From: UBA1447 sp002329225
Lineage (GTDB): Bacteria; Bacillota; Clostridia; Oscillospirales; Acutalibacteraceae
DNA length: 64,000 nt
Direction: 5' to 3'
NCBI GenBank assembly: GCA_050946835.1
Contig: JBMNVN010000001.1
Location: 186,001-250,000 of the forward strand
In this document: in pieces, positions 24,302 through 33,968 of the stretch
How positions within the stretch are numbered: the first letter of the stretch is position 1
How the letters are laid out: the number at the start of each line of letters is the position of its first letter
Program-made: the position numbers and the translations under genes
Notes under the pieces: model-generated
What the model saw: only the letters and a program-made list of their open reading frames with translations
What the model was told of the DNA's origin: nothing
Database searches by the model: none

Positions 24302-25456
24302 TCAACTCCTTAAAAAATTATTCTTTTGTCCGGAAGCCAGTCTGCCTATACACTCCGCTATGCGTGCCGCAGAATCGGGTATGGATAAGCGGGCGGCATT
24401 TTCGCCTATACTTTTTGAAAGAGCCTTATCTTCCAAAAGGGCAAACACTTTTTCGCTGAGAATTTTGCCTGTCAGATCTTTTTCTTCAATCATTAACGCT
24501 GCGCCCTTGCTCACAAGGGCCATGGCATTATGGAACTGATGGTTTTCCGCTACATTGGGGGAAGGGATAAGAATTGAAACCTTGCCGAGGGCCTGTATTT
24601 CACTGAGGGTTCCCGCTCCCGCCCGGCTTATCACCACATCCGCCGCACTCATACAGCGGGCCATATCATCAATATATTCTCTTATTATTACATTGCTTTC
24701 ATTTGACAGGTTAATACCCTTTTCCCTCAGCACATCTTTTACCCAAAGGCCTTTTGAGCCGGTAGCGTGCATGAAAACGCAGTTTGACTCATGTTTTAAA
24801 ACTATCATTTCCGCCACAGCCGCATTTATCGCCCTTGCGCCCAGGCTTCCTCCCATTGAGAGGATCAGAGGTCTGTCCCCGAGGCCGAGTTCTTCCCTGC
24901 TCTTTTCTCTGTCGGCGGTGAGTAAATCCATGCGCACCGGGAGACCCGTAAGAACGGGGGGCGTTTTGAACTTCATATGCTCCGCCGCCTTTTCAACGGT
25001 CAGCATAATTGCGCCCGCCTTTGGAGCCACAGCCTTGTTGGCAACCCCGGGATAGGCGTTTTGCTCATGTATCGCCACAGGTATGCCCATTCTGACGGCT
25101 TTTCTCAGCACCGGCCCGGTTACATACCCTCCCATACCGACAACAACATCGGGACGAAAATCTTTTAATATTTGTCCCGCTTTAATGTATGAAGCGGGCA
25201 ACGCCGATAAAACCGAAAGGTTTCTGCGAATGGATCTTAAAGAAAGTTTTCTCAGAAATCCGTCAATTTTTATTGTTTTAAAGGCAAAACCCGCTGCCGG
25301 CACCAATCTTGCCTCGATTTTATCGGGTGTTCCGACAAACAGGATTTCCGCCTCCGGCCAATGTTCACGGATATAGCCGGCTGCAGCAAGAGCGGGGTTC
25401 ACATGACCCCCGGTGCCTCCGGCGGCAAAAAGGATTCTTTTTCCGTTTAAATCCAA
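24302..25456 (-). CDS. murG: UDP-N-acetylglucosamine transferase MurG
   Basis: A 384-aa GT28 glycosyltransferase that adds GlcNAc to lipid I at the inner membrane face to give lipid II. Seen: LFAAGGTGGHVNPALA (10-25), VGMGGYVTGPVLRKA, HEQNAYPGVANK, the donor-site GGSLGARAINAAV and SRAGAGTLSEIQALGKVSILIP. The start is TTG (25456) with GAGGAG 9 bases upstream; no better ATG exists. It follows ftsW by 14 bases. Confidence 0.96.
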   Translation of the reverse strand: MDLNGKRILFAAGGTGGHVNPALAAAGYIREHWPEAEILFVGTPDKIEARLVPAAGFAFKTIKIDGFLRKLSLRSIRRNLSVLSALPASYIKAGQILKDFRPDVVVGMGGYVTGPVLRKAVRMGIPVAIHEQNAYPGVANKAVAPKAGAIMLTVEKAAEHMKFKTPPVLTGLPVRMDLLTADREKSREELGLGDRPLILSMGGSLGARAINAAVAEMIVLKHESNCVFMHATGSKGLWVKDVLREKGINLSNESNVIIREYIDDMARCMSAADVVISRAGAGTLSEIQALGKVSILIPSPNVAENHQFHNAMALVSKGAALMIEEKDLTGKILSEKVFALLEDKALSKSIGENAARLSIPDSAARIAECIGRLASGQKNNFLRS

Positions 25457-25470
25457 AGCCTTTTCTCCTC

Positions 25471-26793
25471 TTAATCCTTTTTTATTTTGGCGGTGCGGGA
25501 AACGCCCAGGATAAGTCCCATCTGAACAAGCATAGTAACAATCGAGGTACCGCCGGAGCTTATAAAGGGCAGTCCGATACCCGTGTTGGGCACCATATCC
25601 GTAACCACAGCTATATGAAGAAAGGTTTGCAGGCCCACTTGGGTGGCAATCCCCAGAGTTAACAGGGTGCTAAAACGATCCTTTGCATTTTTAGCTATAA
25701 CAAATGCTCGCCACATCAGAAATGCAAACAATGCTAAAACCGCCGCTCCGCCTAAAAAACCCAGTTCCTCACATATTATAGCAAAAATAAAGTCATTGGA
25801 GGCCTCCGGTAAATGGCCGTACTTTCTTATTGAGTTCCCCAACCCTCTGCCGAATAAACCGCCGTTGGCAATCGAATACAGCGAGCTGTTCGTTTGATAA
25901 CGGTGTTCTCTGGGGCTGAAATCTTTATCCAGCCACGCAATTATTCGTAAAAACTCATAACGTTTATCTATGTTGTTGACAAACCGGTCTTTTATACTTT
26001 CAGGAATAAAGCCCGGAATGGAGCTCGGATCTTTATGCGCATAATATATAAGAACCACCACAAGGACGGCAAGTATCAATAGCGGGGGGCCGAACATGAT
26101 AAACCACCGCAGTTTTACTCCGCTGAAAAAGAGCATCACAATACCGATTGCAAGCATCAGAATTGCCCCCGAAAGATGATGTTCCTTAAGAGTCAGAGCG
26201 GTAAAAAGAGACACGGGAATAAACCAGGGCAGGGTTTTATACCAATTTTTTTCCAATCCTTTTTTGTTCCGCTGTGCTCCCCAGGCGGTGAACATAATGA
26301 GCCCCAACTTGGCTATTTCGGAAGGTTGAAATTGTATACCTAACAGTGGGATATATCTTTTTATCCCCTCCCTGCCGGGAAGCACGGTGTGATAGAATAA
26401 AACCGCTATAAGCAGCAAAAAAGATATTAAAAAAACAAGTACGGAAAATTCTTTAATAAAATCAGTGCGCAGTTTTGAGGTTATTATCATTAATACAAAA
26501 CCGACAATCAATATAAGGATATCTTTTTGAAAGCTTTGTATAAACGTTCCGCCGCCTTTGGCAAAATCGGGAGCTACTGTCGAGAAGTTGATTATTATAC
26601 CTGCCAAAACCAAAATGACAACAGTAATGAAAAAATACAGATCGATTTCGCCCTGAGCAAACCAATGCTTGGGGTTCAGCTTTTTAACAAATCCGAACCA
26701 ATCAAGCATTTTTTCGCCTATGGCTTCTTTTAATCTTTCATCCGTATTTTTTCTTCGATTTTGAGTGTTCGCTCTGTTGTTCATTCCGTTCAT
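25471..26793 (-). CDS. ftsW: FtsW/RodA/SpoVE-family peptidoglycan glycosyltransferase
   Basis: A SEDS-family polytopic membrane enzyme that polymerises lipid II. From the ATG at 26793 it is 440 aa, with a basic cytoplasmic N-terminal extension of about 45 residues, then about ten transmembrane segments. Seen: RYIPLLGIQFQPSEIAKLG (conserved SEDS loop with PSE), KEHHLSGAILMLAIG, SLYSIANGGLFGRGLGNS and GIGLPFISSGGTSIV at the end. Its position between murF and murG matches spoVE/ftsW in Firmicutes. An upstream start (26814) is possible, but AAAGGACGGTG fits the chosen ATG. Confidence 0.92.
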   Translation of the reverse strand: MNGMNNRANTQNRRKNTDERLKEAIGEKMLDWFGFVKKLNPKHWFAQGEIDLYFFITVVILVLAGIIINFSTVAPDFAKGGGTFIQSFQKDILILIVGFVLMIITSKLRTDFIKEFSVLVFLISFLLLIAVLFYHTVLPGREGIKRYIPLLGIQFQPSEIAKLGLIMFTAWGAQRNKKGLEKNWYKTLPWFIPVSLFTALTLKEHHLSGAILMLAIGIVMLFFSGVKLRWFIMFGPPLLILAVLVVVLIYYAHKDPSSIPGFIPESIKDRFVNNIDKRYEFLRIIAWLDKDFSPREHRYQTNSSLYSIANGGLFGRGLGNSIRKYGHLPEASNDFIFAIICEELGFLGGAAVLALFAFLMWRAFVIAKNAKDRFSTLLTLGIATQVGLQTFLHIAVVTDMVPNTGIGLPFISSGGTSIVTMLVQMGLILGVSRTAKIKKD

Positions 26794-26883
26794 TTTTTCA
26801 CCGTCCTTTTGCAAAGCGATTCCAAGATACTCGCTTGTTCCATGGCCTAAATGTGTCAGGTATGAATAATCACAAACGGCATT

Positions 26884-28248
26884 TCAGCCTTTTTCTTCAA
26901 GTCCTTTATATAATATATCTATTACATCTTCAAGCGCCATGCCTCTGCTGCCTTTAAACAGCACAGCGTCGCCGGCAGACAACAAAGACAAAAGTTCCTT
27001 TGCCATTTCGTTCTTGTCCGAAAAAGATCGGACCGCGGCTACCCCTGATTTTTCCGCCTGCAAGGCGGTATCTAAAGTTCGTTCCCCGTAGGTAAAGAGT
27101 ATATCCACATTGTATTCCGCCGCAGCCTCACCCAACTTCAGGTGGGCTTCTTCGGAGTAAGAGCCCAATTCCAGCATATCCCCAAGAACGGCAATCCTTC
27201 TTCTGGCAGGCATATCATTTAAAACTGCAAGTGCGGCCAGCATTGATTCGGGGTTAGCATTATAGCAGTCTTCAATAAAAATGATACCCTTTATTGTATT
27301 TGTCTTTTGACGCATTCCCGCAGGCTTATAACCGCTGAGTGCCTTTACAGCAATTTCGGGTTGAATACCGGCAAAATCTCCCGCTGCAATAGCCGCCAGA
27401 GCATTGCAGACATTGTGATTACCCGCCGCCGGAAGCTCCGCCTTAAAATCTCCCTTGGCACAGGTAAGGGTGAAAAGCGTTGAATCCCCTTGCTGACGTA
27501 TTTCTCTTGCCGTAAAATCAAGGACGGGGGCTTCAATACCGAAAGTAATAACAGGGCGGTCACCCGGTTTTAGCTTTGACAACAGAGGGTCGTCACCGTT
27601 TACTATCAGCGGCGCATCGGGAGGCATTCCGTCGGTAATTTCCGTTTTAGCTTTCAGAATATTCTCTTTTGATCCCAGTTTTTCGATATGCGCCGTACCT
27701 ATGTTTGTAATAATCCCGGCATGAGGGGCGGCTGCTAAAGATAAACGGGAGATTTCGCCAAAGTTGTTCATTCCCATTTCAAGCACGGCGGCTTGATAGC
27801 TGTCATCCAGATTAAACAGAGTTTTAGGCAAACCTATCTCATTGTTCAGGTTTCCCTCGTTGTACAAGGTTTTAAATGTGCTGCCGAACACAAGAGCGGC
27901 CATCTCTTTTGTAGTGGTTTTGCCCGCACTGCCGGTAACGGCAATTACAACGGGATTAAACAGGCGGCGGTACCAATGGGCTATTTTCATAAGTGCGCAT
28001 CGGGTGTCGGGCACAAGTATTTCTTTTTCCGCAAAGCCAGCAGTACGCTCACAGATTACTGCGACTGCGCCCGATTCCAAGGCTTTTGCAATATATTCGT
28101 GACCGTCAAATTTATCACCTTTAAGAGCTAAAAAAAGGCAGCCGGGGATAAGGGTTCTTGTGTCCGTGCAGATTTCCGTTATTTCACCGTCAACGGGACT
28201 GAAGGAATTAACCGCCTTCGCTATATCGGACAGTTTGCTGAGTTTCAA
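26884..28248 (-). CDS. murF: UDP-MurNAc-tripeptide:D-Ala-D-Ala ligase MurF
   Basis: A 454-aa cytoplasmic Mur ligase that adds D-Ala-D-Ala to the UDP-MurNAc-tripeptide. Seen: N-domain DTRTLIPGCLFLALKGDKFDG, P-loop VTGSAGKTTTKEM (about 104), EMGMNNFGEISRL, and C-domain EDCYNANPESMLAAL and VLGDMLELG, characteristic of MurF. The start is TTG with AGAGGTGG upstream. It is followed directly by ftsW; mraY and murD, which usually lie between these two, are absent. Confidence 0.95.
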   Translation of the reverse strand: MKLSKLSDIAKAVNSFSPVDGEITEICTDTRTLIPGCLFLALKGDKFDGHEYIAKALESGAVAVICERTAGFAEKEILVPDTRCALMKIAHWYRRLFNPVVIAVTGSAGKTTTKEMAALVFGSTFKTLYNEGNLNNEIGLPKTLFNLDDSYQAAVLEMGMNNFGEISRLSLAAAPHAGIITNIGTAHIEKLGSKENILKAKTEITDGMPPDAPLIVNGDDPLLSKLKPGDRPVITFGIEAPVLDFTAREIRQQGDSTLFTLTCAKGDFKAELPAAGNHNVCNALAAIAAGDFAGIQPEIAVKALSGYKPAGMRQKTNTIKGIIFIEDCYNANPESMLAALAVLNDMPARRRIAVLGDMLELGSYSEEAHLKLGEAAAEYNVDILFTYGERTLDTALQAEKSGVAAVRSFSDKNEMAKELLSLLSAGDAVLFKGSRGMALEDVIDILYKGLEEKG

Positions 28249-28286
28249 TCCTTGCCACCTCTTTTGCTATGCAGATTAAACGCCCG

Positions 28287-29720
28287 TTATTTACCCTCTA
28301 AAATATTCGCCACAACTTCCCGCTCGTCATAATGGATTTTACCGGTTTTCAGAATCTGATAAGTTTCGTGCCCTTTACCCGCAAGCACAACCACATCATC
28401 CTTTCGGGCGGTTTTCAGCGCTTCGGCTATCGCCTCGGTACGATTTTCATTTACAATCATGGGAGTTTTTATATTTTTCATCCCGGCTAAAATATCCTCT
28501 ATTATTGCCGACGGCTCCTCCGTTCTGGGGTTGTCCGAAGTGACCACGACTACATCGGACATCTTGCCGGCGATTTCGCCCATCTTTGGTCTTTTGGTTT
28601 TATCCCTGTCCCCTCCGCAACCGAAAACCGTAATAATCCTGCCCTCGGTGACTTCCCGAAGGGCGCCTAAAATGTTTTCAAGCCCTGCAGGAGTATGAGC
28701 GTAGTCAATTATCACTGTATAGTCGGTTGCCGTAGGGACTACTTCCAGCCTGCCCGGCACTCCCGGAAATACCTTTAGCGCATTTACGATTTGTGCCATC
28801 GGAATGCCGAGTTTAAGGGCGCAGACAGCCGCACCCATGGAATTGTAAACGGAAAAAGTGCCCGGCACGCCGAAATAAACACGGCTTATTACCCCTTCGC
28901 CGACAAGTTCATATTCCGCCCCGCCCGCCTTCAGGCGAATGTTTTTAGCGGTATAGTCTGAGGAGTCGGTATTCACCGAATAGGAGAAAACCGGACATTT
29001 CACTCCGTCCGTCATTAAAGCGGCCGCCTCATCGTCAAGGTTTACTATGGCCATAGCCGCATTGTCGAAAAGCATTCTTTTTGCTTGAGCATAATGTTCA
29101 AAATCTTTATGATAATCCAGATGATCCACGCTCAGATTTGTAAACATGGCGGCATTAAACAGAATTCCGGCGGTTCTGTTCTGATCCAAGGCTTGGGAAG
29201 ATACTTCCATCACGCAGTATTCACAGCCTTCATCCGCCATTTTATGCAGTAAGCCGTGAAGCTCATAAGGGTCCGGAGTGGTCAGTGTCGCCGGATATTC
29301 CTTTGCACCGACCATATTCTTAACGGTACCGATAAGTCCCGTTTTTTTGCCCGTACTTTCCAGAATGTTTTTAAGGATGAAAGTTGTGGTGGTTTTTCCG
29401 TTTGTGCCGGTTATCCCTATCATCTTGAGTTTTTCGGCCGGATTGCCGAAATAGGCGGCACAGGCCAGTGCATAGGCCTCCCTGCTGTTGTTAACGAGCA
29501 GCTGATTGGGTGCACCGGTATCCCGCTGACAAACAACGGCTGCGGCCCCCGCCTCAACCGCCGCCAATGCGGCACTGTGCCCGTCAAAGCCGGTGCCGCT
29601 GATACAGAAAAAAACACAGCCGGACGTAATTTTCCGCGAATCGTCGGTAAGAGCGGTTATTTCTATATCTTCATAATCAGATAATATTTGAATTTTTTCT
29701 ACCAGTTGTGAGAGTTTCAA
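28287..29720 (-). CDS. murE: UDP-MurNAc-L-Ala-D-Glu:meso-diaminopimelate ligase MurE
   Basis: A 477-aa Mur ligase adding the third residue of the stem peptide. Seen: DDSRKITSGCVFFCISG, P-loop GITGTNGKTTTTF (about 108-120), EVSSQALDQNR, VDHLDYHKDFEHY, and DNPRTEEP near residue 395. Known: DNPR at this position marks specificity for meso-diaminopimelate rather than lysine, which predicts A1-gamma-type wall chemistry. The start is TTG with AAGGAAGGG upstream. It lies between the PBP gene and murF, with gaps of 20 and 38 bases. Confidence 0.95.
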   Translation of the reverse strand: MKLSQLVEKIQILSDYEDIEITALTDDSRKITSGCVFFCISGTGFDGHSAALAAVEAGAAAVVCQRDTGAPNQLLVNNSREAYALACAAYFGNPAEKLKMIGITGTNGKTTTTFILKNILESTGKKTGLIGTVKNMVGAKEYPATLTTPDPYELHGLLHKMADEGCEYCVMEVSSQALDQNRTAGILFNAAMFTNLSVDHLDYHKDFEHYAQAKRMLFDNAAMAIVNLDDEAAALMTDGVKCPVFSYSVNTDSSDYTAKNIRLKAGGAEYELVGEGVISRVYFGVPGTFSVYNSMGAAVCALKLGIPMAQIVNALKVFPGVPGRLEVVPTATDYTVIIDYAHTPAGLENILGALREVTEGRIITVFGCGGDRDKTKRPKMGEIAGKMSDVVVVTSDNPRTEEPSAIIEDILAGMKNIKTPMIVNENRTEAIAEALKTARKDDVVVLAGKGHETYQILKTGKIHYDEREVVANILEGK

Positions 29721-29740
29721 AAACTTATCCCTTCCTTTTA

Positions 29741-32020
29741 TTATCCTCCGACCTCGGCACTTACATTTTGAGAGGAAAAATAAACAACAACTTCATCCGC
29801 AAAAATCACCTTCGTGCCGGGAGGACGGTTCTGCCTTACGGACACAAGCTCATTTACAAGCTGCATATTTCCGCTTATTTTTACATTTAGCCCTACCCTT
29901 TCGGCTAAAGCAAGTACTTCGTAAAGTTTTTTGCCTGAAAAATCAGGCACTGTAACTTCCTGAGCAACTATGTCCTTTTCCGTATACAGGGCAATAAACC
30001 CGTGTTTCGGCACCAGTCTGCCGGCTGCAGGGTGTTGGAAAATAACTTTTTCACCTTCGCCGAACACTTTTACCGCTATTTTTTTGTTTTTGACACGTTC
30101 CCGAACCTGTTCAGGCGTATCTCCCACAAAATCGGGGGTTCTCTCAACAATAGCGGCGAGTTCCGCTTGTGTGTATCTCGGTTCAACATTCAAATATCTT
30201 AATGTTTCTTCCATTACTTTGCCCGCTATCGGAGCCGCCAGTTGACTGCCGCCGACAGCCTCCCCTTTCGGCTCATCGGCTAAGATAAGCATTGCAACCC
30301 TTGCGTCATCCGCAGGTGCAAAGCAGGCAAAGGAGGCCACATACAGACTTCTGTCTCCTGTCTGGCTGATTTTAGCAAGTTTTTGCGAGGTTCCCGTTTT
30401 GCCCGCCACTTTGTATCCGGGCAAGTAAGCACGTTTCCCGCTCCCCCTTGTGACGACCTCTTCCATCATCTTTGCTACGGCGGCGGCGGTGGTTTTTGAA
30501 ACCACCTGACGGCGCACAACCGGCTGTGTTGTACTAAGCGTTTTACCGTTTTCGTCCACCTGTTTTGCCACAAGGTAGGGCCGCATAAGTTTTCCGCCGT
30601 TGGCAATAGCGGATATTGCGGTAATTACCTGGATTGGGGTTACTTCAAAGGACTGCCCTAAGGAAGAACTTGCCAGTTGAACATCTCCGAAATTTGCCGC
30701 CGAATGGAGGCTCGATTTTCTTTCCTGACATTCAATTCCGGTATATTCGGCAAAACCGAAAGCTTTTTGATATTCCAAAAAAGCGGCTCTGCCCAAGCGT
30801 TGGCCGACTTTCACAAAAAACGGATTGCAGGAGTTGACGTAGCCCAAAGTTAAATCCTGAGTTCCGTGACCCGTGCGCTTATGACAGGAAATATTTCTGT
30901 CTCTGACGGTAATACTTCCCGAACAACTGTAGGTTTCCCCCGGATGCCAGAGTTTTTCCTCAAGAACCGCTGCCGAAACAAAGGTTTTATATACTGAACC
31001 CGGTTCATAGCGCCAGTTTGTGCAAACATTGTTCCACTGTTTTTGAATCTCGGTAATTCTTTGTTTATTTCTTTCCGTTTCGTCCTCAATAGCGGCTATT
31101 TTCTTTTCGGTAAGTTCATCTGTGATTTTCTCAGGGTTGTTTGGATTGAAGTTAGGCAAATCAGCCATTCCCAATATAGCCCCGGTATTGGGGTCCATAA
31201 TAATTCCGCAAACGGCTTCGGCTTTTGAGTTTTCAAGAAGTTCCTTAAGTCCGTCTTCCAAAAATTTTTGAATGTTTACATCGATTGTTAAAATCTGGTC
31301 AGCCCCGTTAATCGGTTCAAAAACCTCTTCAAACTCAAAGGCAATAGCCCTGCCGCTGCTGTCTTTAACGCCGAGACTTTTACCGGGAGTACCGGCCAGC
31401 TGTTCTTCCCGTAAAAACTCCAAGCCGTAACCCGTATCGGTTTCACTGACCATACCTAAAACAGTCGAAGCCAGACAGTCAAAGGGATAATATCTTTTAG
31501 TGCTGTCACGCAAAATCAGCACCCTCATTATTTTATTAAGCGGTTTATTCATATTTTCCGGAGTGCGTACAGCTTCTTTTTGCAGCGCTTCAACGCCCTG
31601 ACTTTGCTCATCTTCAAGTTTTCTTTTAATCAAGACCTCTTCCGTTTTTTCCGAAGCACCCTGAGTCATTTTTCGTAAAGTTTCAATATTCAAACCGATT
31701 ATAGGAGCAAGGCGTTCAATCAGTTTTTCCTGCTCGTCAAGTGCAAATGTACGCATTAATTTTACATTTATTGAAAGATCCTTAGTCGGCAAGTTTTTTG
31801 CCAAAACCGTTCCGTTTGCATCTAAAATTTTTCCTCTCTGAGCCGGAATAGTATCTCCTGACAACTGGTTAATTATAGCCTTTGCCTTGTACTCCGCCCC
31901 CTTGAGCACTTGAATCCTTACAATACCAAAAAGGTTGAGTCCAAAGCCCAAAACAATAATAAGTGCCAACACTGCTGCAGCACGCGTATTCAGTTTTTGC
32001 CTCGAAGTCCTGACTTCCAT
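29741..32020 (-). CDS. class B penicillin-binding protein with PASTA domains (FtsI/SpoVD type)
   Basis: A 759-aa septal transpeptidase. It has an N-terminal transmembrane anchor (about 13-33), a PBP dimerisation domain with AQRGKILDANGTVLA (60-74), and a transpeptidase domain with SVYK (S342 nucleophile), SCN (397-399) and KTGT (541-544). Two PASTA domains follow (about 629-685 and 692-750). Known: in Bacillus this architecture occurs in PBP2B and sporulation-specific SpoVD; as the only class B PBP here it probably serves vegetative division. The ATG at 32020 is chosen for AGAGGT 6 bases upstream, over an in-frame start at 32041. It follows ftsL and precedes murE. Confidence 0.93.
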   Translation of the reverse strand: MEVRTSRQKLNTRAAAVLALIIVLGFGLNLFGIVRIQVLKGAEYKAKAIINQLSGDTIPAQRGKILDANGTVLAKNLPTKDLSINVKLMRTFALDEQEKLIERLAPIIGLNIETLRKMTQGASEKTEEVLIKRKLEDEQSQGVEALQKEAVRTPENMNKPLNKIMRVLILRDSTKRYYPFDCLASTVLGMVSETDTGYGLEFLREEQLAGTPGKSLGVKDSSGRAIAFEFEEVFEPINGADQILTIDVNIQKFLEDGLKELLENSKAEAVCGIIMDPNTGAILGMADLPNFNPNNPEKITDELTEKKIAAIEDETERNKQRITEIQKQWNNVCTNWRYEPGSVYKTFVSAAVLEEKLWHPGETYSCSGSITVRDRNISCHKRTGHGTQDLTLGYVNSCNPFFVKVGQRLGRAAFLEYQKAFGFAEYTGIECQERKSSLHSAANFGDVQLASSSLGQSFEVTPIQVITAISAIANGGKLMRPYLVAKQVDENGKTLSTTQPVVRRQVVSKTTAAAVAKMMEEVVTRGSGKRAYLPGYKVAGKTGTSQKLAKISQTGDRSLYVASFACFAPADDARVAMLILADEPKGEAVGGSQLAAPIAGKVMEETLRYLNVEPRYTQAELAAIVERTPDFVGDTPEQVRERVKNKKIAVKVFGEGEKVIFQHPAAGRLVPKHGFIALYTEKDIVAQEVTVPDFSGKKLYEVLALAERVGLNVKISGNMQLVNELVSVRQNRPPGTKVIFADEVVVYFSSQNVSAEVGG

Positions 32021-32085
32021 AATAACCTCTGATTTACTCAAAAAGTGGGGACAAGCCCCACTCTTTAAAACATCTCAGCTTTCAC

Positions 32086-32568
32086 CTAATCCGCCACCGG
32101 GTTCCCCAAGTAGTTGACCACTTTGTCCCCGGTTTTACAGTCGAGATAAAATGTCTGATTTCTTTCCATGGGCCTCATTCCGTTAGCTTCGGCAAAGCTT
32201 TTGATTCGGTCGGTGCTGTACATTATACCAATTTGAGCACTCAGTCGCTCGTGTTCCCGTTGCGTTTCATTCAGCAGCTGAATCTCTTGAAAAAGCTGGT
32301 TTTGCGCTCTATCGATCTTAACTTTGCCGTTTAATTTTACGACAGCTAAGGAAAGAAGCACCAGAAATATGACGACAGCCTTCCCCAGCATTGTTATCCG
32401 CATCATCTTCTTCTTTCTCAGTTCCTGCGGTGACAGCTTAGGCGCAGGTACAAGGGTTGGCGATTTCGATTCTTCTTTTTGTCTGCCCTGCCCGCCGGGC
32501 ATTGGAGTCCCTGCCGGCGACACATAGCGAGATGAATCATAAGCCGCATTTCTGTTATAAGATGCCAT
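32086..32568 (-). CDS. ftsL: FtsL-like cell division protein
   Basis: A 160-aa bitopic protein. Its long, flexible, Pro/Ser-rich cytoplasmic N-terminus (1-50) is followed by a basic RKKKMMR stop, one transmembrane segment (about 60-78), and an extracellular coiled coil (LFQEIQLLNETQREHERLSA) ending in a short domain with DRIKSFAEANGMRPM, typical of FtsL/DivIC. The sequence is poorly conserved in this family, so assignment leans on the position between rsmH and the PBP gene. Its ATG follows the rsmH TAA directly (TAAATG), with AGGAG inside rsmH, so coupling is likely. Confidence 0.8.
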   Translation of the reverse strand: MASYNRNAAYDSSRYVSPAGTPMPGGQGRQKEESKSPTLVPAPKLSPQELRKKKMMRITMLGKAVVIFLVLLSLAVVKLNGKVKIDRAQNQLFQEIQLLNETQREHERLSAQIGIMYSTDRIKSFAEANGMRPMERNQTFYLDCKTGDKVVNYLGNPVAD

Positions 32569-33510
32569 TTATGCTCTCCTTTCTATCTTCTCAATAACCC
32601 GCAGTCTTGCACTTTTGCTGCGGGGATTGTGTTCCATTTCATCCGAACTCGGTTTTTGCGCTTTAAAGGGCAACCGTCCTTGGGGAATTTTGCCGCAGAC
32701 GCATATCGGGAATTCCGGCGGGCAGGTACAGCCCGAACAAAGCGACGCGAAGGTTTTCTTAACTATTCTGTCTTCCAATGAGTGAAAGGCGATAATTGCC
32801 AGCCTGCCTGAAGGCGAGAGCAGTGAAAACATTGTTTCAACTGCGTTTTGGAGGTTCTCGAGTTCACCGTTAACCTCAATGCGAATAGCCTGAAAAGTTC
32901 TGCGCGCCGGATGTCCGCCTTCTCGGCGGGCTGCCGCGGGGATAGCGGCTTTGATTATTTCAACAAGTTCAAAAGTTGTTTGAATCTGTTTCAATTCCCG
33001 GGCCTTCACTATCTTCGCCGCTATGGATGGAGAATAACGTTCCTCGCCGTAATCATAAAGAATTCTTCTCAGCTCGGCCTCGGAATACCCGTTTACCACA
33101 TCTGCGGCGCTTTTGCCGCTCATGCTCATACGCATGTCCAACGGGGCGTTTTGATGAAAAGAGAAACCCCGCTGAGGGGTGTCGAGTTGGTGGGAACTGA
33201 CACCTAAATCAGCCAGTATTCCGTCGGCACAATCATACCCTTGCTCTGAAAGGATAGAGCGAAGATTAAAAAAATTGGCGTGGACAAGGCTGATATTTTT
33301 ACAGTCGTTAAACTTCTCTTTCAAAAACTCAATGGCCTGCGGGTCGCGGTCTATAGCTATGAGTTTGCCGGTTTTCAGATTTTCCGCTATCGCCGCCGAA
33401 TGACCGCCGCCGCCCGCTGTACAATCTGCATATATACCGTCAGGGCGTATATTAAGCGCTTGCACCGCCTCTTTGAAAAAAACCGGGACATGATAAAAAT
33501 CCATAACCAT
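32569..33510 (-). CDS. rsmH: 16S rRNA (cytosine1402-N4)-methyltransferase RsmH
   Basis: A 313-aa SAM-dependent methyltransferase (MraW) that modifies C1402 in the ribosomal P site. Seen: HVPVFFKEAVQALNI, SAM loop DCTAGGGGHSAAI (about 29-41), AIDRDPQAI, LADLGVSSHQLD, RGFSFHQNAPLDMRM and RRTFQAIRIEVNGEL. An ATG at 33510 and another at 33504 are both possible; neither has a strong ribosome-binding site, and it starts 3 bases after the mraZ stop, so translational coupling to mraZ is likely. Confidence 0.96.
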   Translation of the reverse strand: MVMDFYHVPVFFKEAVQALNIRPDGIYADCTAGGGGHSAAIAENLKTGKLIAIDRDPQAIEFLKEKFNDCKNISLVHANFFNLRSILSEQGYDCADGILADLGVSSHQLDTPQRGFSFHQNAPLDMRMSMSGKSAADVVNGYSEAELRRILYDYGEERYSPSIAAKIVKARELKQIQTTFELVEIIKAAIPAAARREGGHPARRTFQAIRIEVNGELENLQNAVETMFSLLSPSGRLAIIAFHSLEDRIVKKTFASLCSGCTCPPEFPICVCGKIPQGRLPFKAQKPSSDEMEHNPRSKSARLRVIEKIERRA

Positions 33511-33513
33511 TTA

Positions 33514-33933
33514 CTAATAACGTATATCGAAAGTGATATCCTCGCACCGCTTCATCATCTCGGCGTAATTGTCCGGGTTCCAGATTTCAATCCTTTGCCC
33601 GGCACCAACAATAATTACCTCGCCGACAAAACCGGCATATTCAACAAACTCGGGGTTAACAGTAACCCGCCCCTGGGGAGCCATTTCTGTTTTGTCACTA
33701 TGTTGCGCATAAAGGCGTTGCATAATTGTCCGCAGCGTACCGTCGGGCTCGTTGTTTATATCTTTCTGGTTTTCTTCCCAGACCTTTTGGGGGTAGATAT
33801 AAATGCATTTGTCGCCATTGGTCGGCTTAAAGAGCACAATATCTCTTCCGAGTTCTTCGCGCATCTTGGAGGGAACAAAAAGCCTGTTTTGTTTGTCCAG
33901 GGTATGACGGTTTATACCGGTAAATATTGGCAT
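33514..33933 (-). CDS. mraZ: transcriptional regulator MraZ
   Basis: A 139-aa protein made of two SpoVT/AbrB-like repeats. Each carries a basic turn: DKQNRLFVPSKMRE (about 13-26) and QGRVTVNPEFVEYAG (about 89-103). Known: MraZ binds short direct repeats near its own promoter and controls the mra/dcw operon. It is first in the cluster, with AAGGGGG before the ATG. A matching array of four repeats with exact 10-base period lies at 33969-34003, so autoregulation is predicted. Confidence 0.95.
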   Translation of the reverse strand: MPIFTGINRHTLDKQNRLFVPSKMREELGRDIVLFKPTNGDKCIYIYPQKVWEENQKDINNEPDGTLRTIMQRLYAQHSDKTEMAPQGRVTVNPEFVEYAGFVGEVIIVGAGQRIEIWNPDNYAEMMKRCEDITFDIRY

Positions 33934-33968
33934 TTTATCCCCCTTTCTTCGTAAAGTTCCCGCATTTG

